The notes below the pieces were generated by a model, which ran no database searches, had not been told where the DNA came from, and saw only the letters and a list, made by a program, of their open reading frames with translations. Shown here piece by piece: positions 1-7,337 of a stretch of DNA of 7,873 nt (the stretch's first letter is position 1; each line of letters opens with the position of its first letter). The position numbers were made by a program, and so were the translations under genes. Origin of the DNA: Endomicrobium sp. (GTDB lineage Bacteria > Elusimicrobiota > Endomicrobiia > Endomicrobiales > Endomicrobiaceae); the NCBI GenBank assembly GCA_031255375.1, contig JAIRSP010000064.1:1-7873 (forward strand). The letters are read 5' to 3'.

Positions 1-1848
1 AAATCAAATACTTACGATTCATGCTATATGGGTTCTATTGTTTTTGATAAAACCGTTTACATTAAACTTAATTTTTTAAAAAATAATTTTCTTTTTAATT
101 TAAATACAAATTACTCTAAAAATAATTTTGATTTAAATATAAAATGTTTAAATATTGATCTTAATTTAGTTGCAAATATTTTAAATTTACCTATATCTGC
201 AAGTGGAAAAGTCGATATAAATATGATTGTGTTTGGAAAATCCAACAATTTAAACGGAAATGTAACATTGATATCAACAAATGGCTCAATAGGTGGAATT
301 CTTTATGATAATTTTAATATTAATTTTGATTTATCAGATAGCATTATTATTTTGAAGAGATTTAATTTAATTAAGTTGAATGAATTGTATGTATGCGCTA
401 ATGGAAGCTTTCCATTTTTGTTTTTTAATAATAATGTAAATAAAATTAAAAATAAATCAGTAGATATTTCTTATAGTATAGAGGATAATAAACTAGCTAT
501 TTTGAAATATATATCTAATGGATTTATTAAACAAAGTTCTGGGAAAATGTTGTTAAAAGGATCTATCAATGGCAATCTTGAAAAAATACATAACAATGCT
601 AGTCTTTTAATAAGTAATGGATTTTTTAAATTGAGAAATTATATTGATAAAATAACCGATGCGTCGATTAAAATGTCTGTTGACAAAGGTGTTATTAAGT
701 TTGATAAATTTAGTTTTAAATCCGGTAAAGGGACTTTAAACATTTATGGACAAATTGAAACAAATAATTTTAATATAAACAATTTTGACATAAGATTAAT
801 AACTGACAATAATGGTATATATTTAAATGTTCCACAATTACCAATAAATACAATCGCAATAATGAATCATAAATTATTACAAAATAATTCTGTTGGTGAA
901 TCGTGTTTTAATCTTAGGATATATGGTACTACAAAAAAACCAAATGTTTCCGGATCTATTTTGTTTAAAAATACGCATTTTACATTCCCTGGAAATAAAA
1001 CTGTTAGCGATAGCAACAATAATTTTTTTGTTTTTCCTAAGAGTACAAAATTCGATTTAGAATTAAAAAGCAATGGTGGAACAAAATTCGAAAATTCTTT
1101 TGTTACGGCTTTTGTAAAAGGATTTGTATTTATAAATGGAACATGCGATGATATGAATGTTAATGGAGTAATTGAAAGTTTGAGAGGATGGTTAAATTAT
1201 TTTGGTCATGAATTTAATATATTGAATGCTAAATTAGAAATATTAAATCATGATGATATTTATCTTTCGGCTGAATGTGAAACATCAAAAAATTCAAAAG
1301 TAACAACTAGATTTAAAAACATGAAACTATTTATACCGAGAAGCAACATATCAAATTTACAATTTTATTTAAACAATAATGATTCAAAAAATATGAATAT
1401 TATAAATACAGAATTTAATTTGTTAGAATTTAGAGATTATTTAGATTTTGAAATTAAACGACAGTTTTTAAATATAATCAACAAAAACATTTCAATCCCT
1501 TTTATAAGAAATATTTTACGTAAAACAAAATTTATAGATAATTTTAATGTTTCATATTTTCCAAATAATGATGATAATATTTCTGTTATAAATAATCCAA
1601 CTTTTGCAAATATATTTTTTTGCTCAAAGTATTCAATTGAAAAAAGTTTGTCAGATAGAATTTTTATTGCATATTCAATTATTTTTAATAAGTTTAATTT
1701 GTTACCTTGTTATCAAGATATAGAAATAATATACAAAATTACTAATAATTTACTATTGAATATTATATATGGATACGGCAGTGTCGTTCAATTTAATGAT
1801 AAACAATTCAATACAATGATATCACTTAAATACGAAAGATGTTTTTAA
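1..1848 (+). CDS. tamB: TamB/DUF490-family translocation and assembly module protein, C-terminal part (5' partial)
   Basis: TamB-family proteins are long, inner-membrane-anchored beta-taco proteins that span the periplasm. They act with TamA or BamA in outer-membrane protein assembly and in phospholipid transport to the outer membrane. The frame is open to the left edge (nine codons before ATG 28), and that ATG has no ribosome binding site, so about 615 C-terminal residues are seen and the N-terminal anchor lies outside. The visible part is nearly all short alternating beta-strand sequence with Gly and Asn turns. The family's C-terminal domain is recognisable from about 1170: a segment reading RGWLNYFGHEFNI, then a helix-like stretch with IPFIRNIL (about 1495-1520), FIDNFNVSYF, a KYSIEKSLSDRIFIAYS segment near 1630-1680, and a last beta-strand ending in an aromatic residue (YERCF). 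Asn is very abundant, matching the AT bias. The family call is firm; the exact partner is not visible. Confidence 0.82.
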   Translation, partial: KSNTYDSCYMGSIVFDKTVYIKLNFLKNNFLFNLNTNYSKNNFDLNIKCLNIDLNLVANILNLPISASGKVDINMIVFGKSNNLNGNVTLISTNGSIGGILYDNFNINFDLSDSIIILKRFNLIKLNELYVCANGSFPFLFFNNNVNKIKNKSVDISYSIEDNKLAILKYISNGFIKQSSGKMLLKGSINGNLEKIHNNASLLISNGFFKLRNYIDKITDASIKMSVDKGVIKFDKFSFKSGKGTLNIYGQIETNNFNINNFDIRLITDNNGIYLNVPQLPINTIAIMNHKLLQNNSVGESCFNLRIYGTTKKPNVSGSILFKNTHFTFPGNKTVSDSNNNFFVFPKSTKFDLELKSNGGTKFENSFVTAFVKGFVFINGTCDDMNVNGVIESLRGWLNYFGHEFNILNAKLEILNHDDIYLSAECETSKNSKVTTRFKNMKLFIPRSNISNLQFYLNNNDSKNMNIINTEFNLLEFRDYLDFEIKRQFLNIINKNISIPFIRNILRKTKFIDNFNVSYFPNNDDNISVINNPTFANIFFCSKYSIEKSLSDRIFIAYSIIFNKFNLLPCYQDIEIIYKITNNLLLNIIYGYGSVVQFNDKQFNTMISLKYERCF

Positions 1849-1943
1849 TATTTTATACTTATTAAAAATGAATTTTTGATAATATATTTGTATTATTCTA
1901 GCAACGAATACTTTGTGTTTATATGTAATAAAATGTATGCTGT

Positions 1944-1973
1944 TTGTTTGATTCGTAATTTTTATACTATAAT
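1944..1973 (+). promoter_or_regulatory. Candidate sigma-70 type promoter upstream of argH
   Basis: The 194-bp gap between tamB and argH is the only long non-coding stretch and the natural place for a promoter of the arg-lys-dap cluster. It contains TTGTTT (1944-1949) and a perfect TATAAT (1968-1973) separated by 18 bases, about 70 bases before the argH start. The -35 matches only its first three positions, and TATAAT-like words are frequent by chance in DNA this AT-rich, so this is only a candidate. No operator, riboswitch or tRNA-like structure was seen in the rest of the gap. Confidence 0.3.
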
Positions 1974-2042
1974 TATTGGATATAGTTTTATTAAATTTAT
2001 AAGATCAAAAAATCATGTGTATAATTTATAAGGTATATTTTA

Positions 2043-3383
2043 ATGAAAAATTTTGAACAATTTATAGGATCGTTTTCATTTGATAATAGATTGGCAGAAG
2101 TTGATATTAATAGTTCTATAGCTCATACAAAAATGCTTGTTAAAACAAAGATTATAACTATTTCTGATGGTGAGAAAATTATTTCTGGATTGAATGACAT
2201 TTTAAAAAATATTAAAGAAAAATGGGAACTTCCTGAGGATGAAGATATACACTTTGCCATTGAAAAAGAACTTATAAAAAGAATTGGCCCAATTGGTGGC
2301 AAAATGCACACTGCTAGAAGCAGAAATGATCAAGTGGCTACTGATTTGAGGATTTATTTAAAGCAAGAAATTAAAATTATTATAGAAATTATAAAAAAAA
2401 TTCAAAGATCGATCATTGTGAAAGCAAATAAAAATATTGATGTTATAATGCCTGGATTTACTCATTTACAGCCAGCACAACCAATTTTAGCTGCGCATCA
2501 TCTTCTTTCATATGCGTGGATGTTACAAAGAGATAAAGAGAGGCTTTTTGATTGTTATAGAAGAACGGATGTTTTACCATTGGGTAGCGCTGCATTAGCG
2601 GGAACATCTTTTAATATTGACAGACATTATGTAGCACAGCTTCTTAATTTTGAAAATATAAGTGAAAATTCATTGGATGCCGTAAGTGATAGAGATTTTG
2701 CTATTGAGTTTGTTTTTTGTATGTCATTAACAATGATACATTTGACGAGATTTTGTGAAGAAATAATTTTATGGATGAATCCTGAATTTGATTATGTGAC
2801 AATAGATGATAAATTTACTTCTGGATCATCAATAATGCCGCAAAAAAGAAACCCAGATTCGCTTGAAGTCATAAGAGGTAAATCTGGAAGGGTTATCGGT
2901 GATCTTGTTGCACTTTTAATGATGATTAAGTCTTTACCTTTGGCTTATAATAGAGACTTACAAGAGGACAAATTGCTTGTTTTTAATTCTTTGGATAACT
3001 CAAAAATGTGTCTTGATGTTATTGCAGAGATAATTGATAGTTTGAAATTTGTTAAAAATAAAGTTTTTGAAAGTACAGAAAAGGGCTTCATTTCTGCTAC
3101 CGAAATAGCAGATTATTTAGCTAAAAACAATGTGCCGTTTAGAATTGCACATGGTATAGTAAAAAATATTGTTATTTATTGTAAAAAAAACCTTAAAACG
3201 TTAAATGATCTTTCGCTTGAGGAATATAATAAATTTTCTAAAATATTCAAAAAAGATATATTTGAGTATCTAGACATTAATAAAATAATAAATAAAAAAA
3301 CTTCTTATGGTGGAACTTCAAGAAAATCTATTTTGCGTCAAATAAAAAATATTAATATTAAATTAAAAACAGAAATGTTATAA
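2043..3383 (+). CDS. argH: Argininosuccinate lyase
   Basis: It splits argininosuccinate into arginine and fumarate, the last step of arginine synthesis, as a cytosolic homotetramer of the fumarase/aspartase superfamily. The 446-residue product has all three conserved regions: HTARSRNDQVATD (residues 89-101), GFTHLQPAQP (138-147) and the signature GSSIMPQKRNPDSLE (261-275). By ungapped alignment to duck delta-2 crystallin as I remember it, with a constant offset of 21, the catalytic residues are His70, His141, Ser262, Lys268, Asn270 and Glu275. The protein therefore looks active. It is odd at the N-terminus: the usual WGGRF segment is missing and the protein begins about ten residues later than normal homologues. 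The upstream frame meets a TAA at 2022-2024 with no alternative start. AAGG at 2030-2033 lies nine bases before the ATG. It heads the lysine cluster; argF and argG are not in the window. Confidence 0.95.
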   Translation: MKNFEQFIGSFSFDNRLAEVDINSSIAHTKMLVKTKIITISDGEKIISGLNDILKNIKEKWELPEDEDIHFAIEKELIKRIGPIGGKMHTARSRNDQVATDLRIYLKQEIKIIIEIIKKIQRSIIVKANKNIDVIMPGFTHLQPAQPILAAHHLLSYAWMLQRDKERLFDCYRRTDVLPLGSAALAGTSFNIDRHYVAQLLNFENISENSLDAVSDRDFAIEFVFCMSLTMIHLTRFCEEIILWMNPEFDYVTIDDKFTSGSSIMPQKRNPDSLEVIRGKSGRVIGDLVALLMMIKSLPLAYNRDLQEDKLLVFNSLDNSKMCLDVIAEIIDSLKFVKNKVFESTEKGFISATEIADYLAKNNVPFRIAHGIVKNIVIYCKKNLKTLNDLSLEEYNKFSKIFKKDIFEYLDINKIINKKTSYGGTSRKSILRQIKNINIKLKTEML

Positions 3384-3479
3384 ACATTATTTCGTAAACG
3401 CTATATTGTATTTATTGTTATACTTATTTATTTATGTAAAATTTTATGTTAATACAAAATGTTGTGACTGGAGAAGACA

Positions 3480-4718
3480 ATGCTTAATTTTAAAGGCAGA
3501 GATTTGTATATAGAAAACACAAAAGTGTATGACATAGCAAAGAAGTATGGTACTGGAGTGTATGTTTATTCAAAAAATAAATTAATGAATAATTTTAGAG
3601 ATTATAAAGAAGCGTTGAATTTTAGTAATGCTGATAACATTGTGTGTTTTGCATGTAAATCGAATTCGAACAAAACAATTTTAAAACTTCTTGCTGATGC
3701 CGGTAGTGGTGCTGACACAACTTCAGGGGGAGAAATATATAAATGTTTAAACGCAAGTTTTGATCCTTCAAAAATAGTATATGCTGGAGTTGGGAAAACT
3801 CCAGAGGAGATAGAATATGCTTTAAAAAATAAAATTCTTATGTTTAATGTTGAGTCTATTGAAGAATTAAATGCAATAGACAAAATTGCTGGCAAAATTA
3901 AAACAAAAGCAAAAATTTCATTTAGAATAAATCCACATGTTAATCCTGATACACATTCTTACATAGTTACCGGGAAAAAGGGTACAAAATTTGGAATAGC
4001 GTACGAAGATGCTGTAAACGTATATTTAGCGGCAAAAAATAAAAAAAATATTGTAATTTCTGGTATTCATTTTCATATTGGTTCTCAAATTTTTGATATT
4101 AAACCATTCGAAATTGCTGCAAAAAAAATAAAAAAAATAATTGACGATTTAGAAGATAATGATATACACATTGAATACATAAATTGTGGAGGTGGATTAG
4201 GTGTTAAGTATAATAAAACTCAAAAATCACTATCTCCAAAGTATCTAATATCAAAATTACTTTCAATATTTGGTAAAAATAAAAAAATAATTTTAGAGCC
4301 TGGGCGTTCCATTGTTGCAAATGCTGGATATCTTGTTGCAAAAGTTATATACAGAAAATTTTCTGATAATAAAAATTTTATTATTACTGATGTTGGAATG
4401 AATGATTTGATTAGACCTACTCTATACAATGCTTATCATGAAATTATACCAGTAAAAAAAGTAAATTCCGAAAAAATTGTAACTGATATTGTTGGACCAA
4501 TATGCGAAAGCGGTGATTTTATAGGCAAAGATAGAATACTACCAATATTAGAGCAGGGAGAATATATACTTATAAATTGTGCTGGAGCGTATTGTTCTTC
4601 AATGTCTTCTTGGTACAACTCAAGACTGCCACTTGCTGAAGTACTAGTTGATGACAATAAAGCTTATATAATAAAAAAAAGAGCAAAATTTAAAGATTTA
4701 TTATTAAACGAGGAATAG
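3480..4718 (+). CDS. lysA: Diaminopimelate decarboxylase
   Basis: This PLP enzyme decarboxylates meso-diaminopimelate to L-lysine, the last step of the pathway. It is a cytosolic dimer with a fold-type III (alanine-racemase-like) barrel. The 412-residue product has normal length. The PLP lysine is Lys60 in FACKSNSN. Further motifs are HFHIGSQ (197-203), the phosphate-binding GGGLG (237-241), EPGR (273-276), CESGDFIGKDR (342-352, whose Cys completes the neighbouring active site) and a terminal GAYCSSMSSWYNSR (369-382) with the PLP-contacting Tyr371. Compared with the usual YAxKAN and GAYGxxMSSNYNSRPR there are several local substitutions, but the key residues are kept. The closely related ornithine, arginine and carboxynorspermidine decarboxylases are less likely given CESGDF and the dap neighbours. 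GGAG at 3470-3473 is six bases before the ATG. The dapF ribosome binding site lies inside the 3' end. Confidence 0.95.
   Translation: MLNFKGRDLYIENTKVYDIAKKYGTGVYVYSKNKLMNNFRDYKEALNFSNADNIVCFACKSNSNKTILKLLADAGSGADTTSGGEIYKCLNASFDPSKIVYAGVGKTPEEIEYALKNKILMFNVESIEELNAIDKIAGKIKTKAKISFRINPHVNPDTHSYIVTGKKGTKFGIAYEDAVNVYLAAKNKKNIVISGIHFHIGSQIFDIKPFEIAAKKIKKIIDDLEDNDIHIEYINCGGGLGVKYNKTQKSLSPKYLISKLLSIFGKNKKIILEPGRSIVANAGYLVAKVIYRKFSDNKNFIITDVGMNDLIRPTLYNAYHEIIPVKKVNSEKIVTDIVGPICESGDFIGKDRILPILEQGEYILINCAGAYCSSMSSWYNSRLPLAEVLVDDNKAYIIKKRAKFKDLLLNEE
4710..4714 (+). promoter_or_regulatory. Ribosome binding site of dapF, inside the end of lysA
   Basis: GAGGA lies nine bases before the dapF ATG (4724) and overlaps the last codons of lysA, whose TAG ends at 4718. 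Only five bases separate the two genes, so ribosomes finishing lysA terminate on top of the dapF start region. This arrangement typically gives translational coupling and shows that both genes share a transcript. Confidence 0.7.
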
Positions 4719-4723
4719 TAAAG

Positions 4724-5551
4724 ATGAAAATTAATTTTTCAAAACTAACCGCTGCAGGAAATGATTTTATTTTGATAGATAATAGAGAAGAAATAATTAA
4801 ATGCTTGGATTATCAAGCTCTTGCAAAAAAAATATGCGATAGAAAATACTCGATAGGTGCAGATGGCTTGATATTACTTGAGAAAAGTAATATGTTTGTT
4901 GATTTTAAAATGAAATACATTAATTCTGATGGATCTTTTGCTTCTATGTGTGGAAACGGAAGTAGATCGATTGCAAAATTTGCATATGAAATTGGTTTAG
5001 TAAATTTAAAAATGTCTTTCGAAACTGATGCTGGTACTGTAAATGCTGAAATTTTAGAAACCGATAAAAATAACGTGAGGGTTTACTTGTATAATCCGAA
5101 AGATTTGGTTAAAGACATAAAGGTTTTGATAGATGAAAAAGAATTTAATATTGATTTTATAAATACAGGTGTACCGCATGCGATTATATTTGTGGATTGT
5201 AATATTATAGATATCAATGTTGTTAAATATGGTAGATCTGTTAGATATCATGAAAAATTTACTCCAAATGGTGTTAATGTTAACTTTGTAAAAATTATAG
5301 ATAATAAAACTATATCTGTGCGTACTTACGAAAGAGGTGTTGAAGATGAGACCCTTGCTTGTGGGACAGGCGTAACTGCAAGTGCCATTGTTTCGGTTAT
5401 TAGAAATTTTGTTAAATCACCTGTTTGCGTAATTACGAAAGGAGGGGACAAGTTGTTTGTTTCATTAAGAAAAAAAAATAATGATAAAGTTGATAATGTT
5501 ACACTTGAAGGTCCTGCATATATATCTTTTAGAGGTACGATTGAAATATAA
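4724..5551 (+). CDS. dapF: Diaminopimelate epimerase
   Basis: This cofactor-independent epimerase interconverts LL- and meso-diaminopimelate by a two-base mechanism using two cysteines, giving the meso form needed for peptidoglycan and for LysA. The 275 residues match the family length. Both catalytic cysteines are present in their signatures: Cys76 in MCGNGSR (75-81) and Cys213 in LACGTG (211-216). AGNDF (11-15), GADGLI (45-50), NTGVPHA (147-153) and the EDET loop before the second cysteine are also typical. Each half forms one of the pseudo-symmetric domains. The gene follows lysA after five bases, and a 72-bp AT-rich gap separates it from dapA. A run of nine adenines (5470-5478) lies in the 3' part without breaking the frame. 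The assignment is secure because both cysteines and the gene context agree. Confidence 0.96.
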   Translation: MKINFSKLTAAGNDFILIDNREEIIKCLDYQALAKKICDRKYSIGADGLILLEKSNMFVDFKMKYINSDGSFASMCGNGSRSIAKFAYEIGLVNLKMSFETDAGTVNAEILETDKNNVRVYLYNPKDLVKDIKVLIDEKEFNIDFINTGVPHAIIFVDCNIIDINVVKYGRSVRYHEKFTPNGVNVNFVKIIDNKTISVRTYERGVEDETLACGTGVTASAIVSVIRNFVKSPVCVITKGGDKLFVSLRKKNNDKVDNVTLEGPAYISFRGTIEI

Positions 5552-5613
5552 ATTTATGTTTTATAAATTTTATAGTATAAATAAAAAATATTTTGTGTAT
5601 AAAAAAATAATGT

Positions 5614-5618
5614 GAGGA
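5614..5618 (+). promoter_or_regulatory. Ribosome binding site that fixes the dapA start
   Basis: GAGGA lies five bases before ATG 5624, an ideal distance. An in-frame GTG at 5612 would place this site inside the coding sequence and has no purine-rich sequence of its own upstream. It would add four residues (MRKF) not expected in the family, whose members start directly with the FxGVYTALITPF-type strand. The ATG at 5624 is therefore preferred. Confidence 0.8.
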
Positions 5619-5623
5619 AGTTT

Positions 5624-6499
5624 ATGTTTTCTGGAGTGTATACTGCATTAATTACACCATTCAAGAGAAATAAAATTGATTTTGATTCGTTGGAAAAATT
5701 AATTGAGATTCAATGTAAAAATGAAGTAGATGGTATTGTGGTTTGTGCAACGACAGGTGAGTCGTCAACTTTAACATGGGATGAACACGAAGAAATCACA
5801 AGGTTTTGCGTAAAAAATGTAAAAAATAGAATTAAAGTACTTGTTGGGACTGGTTCTAATTCTACGGATGAAGCTATACATTCTACAAAATTTGCAAAAA
5901 AAATAGGCTGTGATGGAGCGCTGATAGTTTCGCCTTATTATAATAAACCAACACAGAAAGGTTTGTATACTCATTTTAAAAGCATAGCCGATAGAGTTGA
6001 TATTCCTATTATTCTTTATAATATTGCAGGTAGAACTTCTGTGAATATTGATCCGATAACAGTTGCAACCCTTTTTAAAGATTGTAAAAATATTGTTGGA
6101 ATAAAAGAGGCCTCAGGATCATTAGAACAAATGAGCGCTATAAAATATTTGGCTCCTACTATTGATCTTATTTCAGGTGATGATGTGCTTACTATTCCAG
6201 TATTATCAATAGGTGGTACTGGTGTAATTTCAATTTTATCCAACATTGTTCCTGGTGATGTTGTATTATTTGTTAAAGAGTTTAAAAATGGAAATATAAA
6301 AAATGCAGTTAAAATTTATTACAAGTTGTTACCACTGATGAAATCAATGTTTATAGAAACGAATCCAATTCCAATAAAGACGGCTGCATCATTGTTAGGA
6401 ATGTGTGAATTATCATTTAGACTTCCGATGTGCGAAATGGAGGAAAATAATAAAATAAATTTTATAAAAATTTTGAAAGACTGTGGAGTTTTAAAATGA
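5624..6499 (+). CDS. dapA: 4-hydroxy-tetrahydrodipicolinate synthase
   Basis: It condenses pyruvate with L-aspartate-4-semialdehyde through a Schiff base, the committed step of the lysine branch. It is a TIM-barrel aldolase of the NAL/DHDPS family, normally a homotetramer. Starting at ATG 5624 it has 291 residues, close to the E. coli length. Visible active-site residues are Thr43/Thr44 in CATTGESSTL, Tyr106 in SPYYNKPTQ (103-111), Tyr132 and Arg137 in LYNIAGRT (131-138), and Schiff-base Lys161 in GIKEASG (159-165). The Arg137 region and the downstream dapB argue against N-acetylneuraminate lyase or another family member. In the lysine allosteric pocket Asn79, Glu83, His55 and Tyr105 are kept, but the position of E. 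coli His53 is Trp52, so feedback inhibition is plausible. The stop overlaps the dapB start by four bases (ATGA). Confidence 0.95.
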   Translation: MFSGVYTALITPFKRNKIDFDSLEKLIEIQCKNEVDGIVVCATTGESSTLTWDEHEEITRFCVKNVKNRIKVLVGTGSNSTDEAIHSTKFAKKIGCDGALIVSPYYNKPTQKGLYTHFKSIADRVDIPIILYNIAGRTSVNIDPITVATLFKDCKNIVGIKEASGSLEQMSAIKYLAPTIDLISGDDVLTIPVLSIGGTGVISILSNIVPGDVVLFVKEFKNGNIKNAVKIYYKLLPLMKSMFIETNPIPIKTAASLLGMCELSFRLPMCEMEENNKINFIKILKDCGVLK

Positions 6500-7284
6500 A
6501 AATTGTAATTTGTGGATCTTCTGGAAGAATGGGTAAAGCAATAATTAAACTTGCTAAACTGGATAAGAAAATAAGAATTATAGAAGCTTTTGAATCTGAT
6601 AGTAATGAAGCAATTGGCACTGGCGATCCAATAATACGTCCAGCAAAAGATTTAGAAAAATTTTTATTAAAAACTGATTCTTTAATAGATTTTACGAGCC
6701 CGAATAGTACATTAAAAAATTTAGAGATTATTAAAAATTTTAAAATACCTATGGTTATTGGAACAACTGGCTTTGATAAAGATCAAAAAAATAAAATAAT
6801 TAATGCATCTAAAAATATTCCAATTGTTTTTTCTCCAAATATGTCAATTGGTGTGAATATTTTATTTAAGCTAGTAGAGATCATTGCCAAAAAGATTTCT
6901 GACTATGATATTGAAATAGTTGAATTACATCATAATAAAAAAAAGGATTCTCCATCTGGGACAGCTATGAAACTTGCTGAAATTGCAGCAAAATCATCTT
7001 TGTGCAAAAATATTGATGATAATAATATTTTTGTTTACGATAGACATTTAAAAAATACTATTAGAAATAAGGGTGAAATAGGATTATCCTCTGTAAGGGC
7101 GGGAGATATTATCGGTGATCACACTGTGTATTTTGCTGGTCCAGGAGAAAGAATTGAGTTAATTCATAGGGCACATTCTAGGGACACATTTGCATCTGGT
7201 GCTATAATAGCCGCAAAATGGATAGTCAATAAAAATCCAGGGTTATATGATATGTCCGATGTTTTAAATATAAAAAATATTTAA
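6496..7284 (+). CDS. dapB: 4-hydroxy-tetrahydrodipicolinate reductase
   Basis: It reduces the DapA product to tetrahydrodipicolinate with NAD(P)H. The 262 residues show an N-terminal Rossmann domain with GSSGRMG (7-13), IDFTSP (64-69) and GTTGF (89-93), then SPNMSIGVN (113-121). The family signature is ELHHNKKKDSPSGTA (143-157) with catalytic His145 and Lys149. The C-terminal part has the conserved SSVRAGDIIGDHTV (198-211) and ends with GLYDMSDVL, an ending I associate with deltaproteobacterial DapB. Glu33 occupies the acidic nucleotide-ribose position, and the neighbouring Arg of E. coli appears replaced by Ser34. This hints at NADH preference, as an inference from remembered alignment. The ATG overlaps the dapA stop, with GGAG at 6485-6488 inside dapA, so the two genes are probably translationally coupled. 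Eight adenines (6937-6944) sit within the catalytic motif. Confidence 0.95.
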   Translation: MKIVICGSSGRMGKAIIKLAKLDKKIRIIEAFESDSNEAIGTGDPIIRPAKDLEKFLLKTDSLIDFTSPNSTLKNLEIIKNFKIPMVIGTTGFDKDQKNKIINASKNIPIVFSPNMSIGVNILFKLVEIIAKKISDYDIEIVELHHNKKKDSPSGTAMKLAEIAAKSSLCKNIDDNNIFVYDRHLKNTIRNKGEIGLSSVRAGDIIGDHTVYFAGPGERIELIHRAHSRDTFASGAIIAAKWIVNKNPGLYDMSDVLNIKNI

Positions 7285-7326
7285 TTAATGTTCTTGCTGA
7301 TAACTGTGTAGTATATAAAATAGTAG

Positions 7327-7332
7327 AGAGGA
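7327..7332 (+). promoter_or_regulatory. Ribosome binding site of dapL
   Basis: AGAGGA lies five bases before the ATG at 7338, in the 53-bp gap after dapB. It supports that ATG as the real start of the right-edge gene. No terminator-like hairpin is visible in the gap, so dapL is probably co-transcribed with dapB. Confidence 0.7.
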
Positions 7333-7337
7333 AATTA

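Noticed and set aside
1862..1879. AAAAAT / ATTTTT inverted repeat just after tamB, considered as a terminator.
   Set aside because: The stem is about five A-T pairs with no G-C pair and a very small loop, and there is no clean T-run. Such dyads are expected by chance in this composition.
1933..2031. A 32-codon reading frame before argH (MYAVCLIRNFYTIII...), ending on the argH ribosome binding site, considered as a leader peptide.
   Set aside because: It has no ribosome binding site, is not enriched in Arg or Lys codons in a way that would suggest attenuation, has no accompanying hairpins, and overlaps the promoter candidate. It is likely chance.
3415..3450. TTGTTA and TATGTT words before lysA, considered as an internal promoter.
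   Set aside because: The spacing is 24 bases and the alternative -10 gives 12, so neither fits a sigma-70 promoter.
3602..3895. Minus-strand open frame of 97 codons within lysA, and similar antisense frames within tamB, argH, dapF and dapA.
   Set aside because: They lie entirely opposite well-supported genes, lack recognisable domains, and are shadows of the coding strand.
5548..5573. Two near-palindromes (ATAAATTTAT and ATAAATTTTAT) after dapF, considered as an operator or terminator.
   Set aside because: They are pure A/T and self-complementary by composition. No known motif is matched, and the downstream dapA is probably in the same transcript.
6491..6507. TGA reassigned to Trp (as in some reduced genomes), since reading through the dapA TGA would add only three residues before TAA.
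   Set aside because: All Trp residues seen are TGG and no gene contains an internal TGA, so there is no sign of recoding. TGA as the dapA stop with ATGA coupling is the simpler reading.
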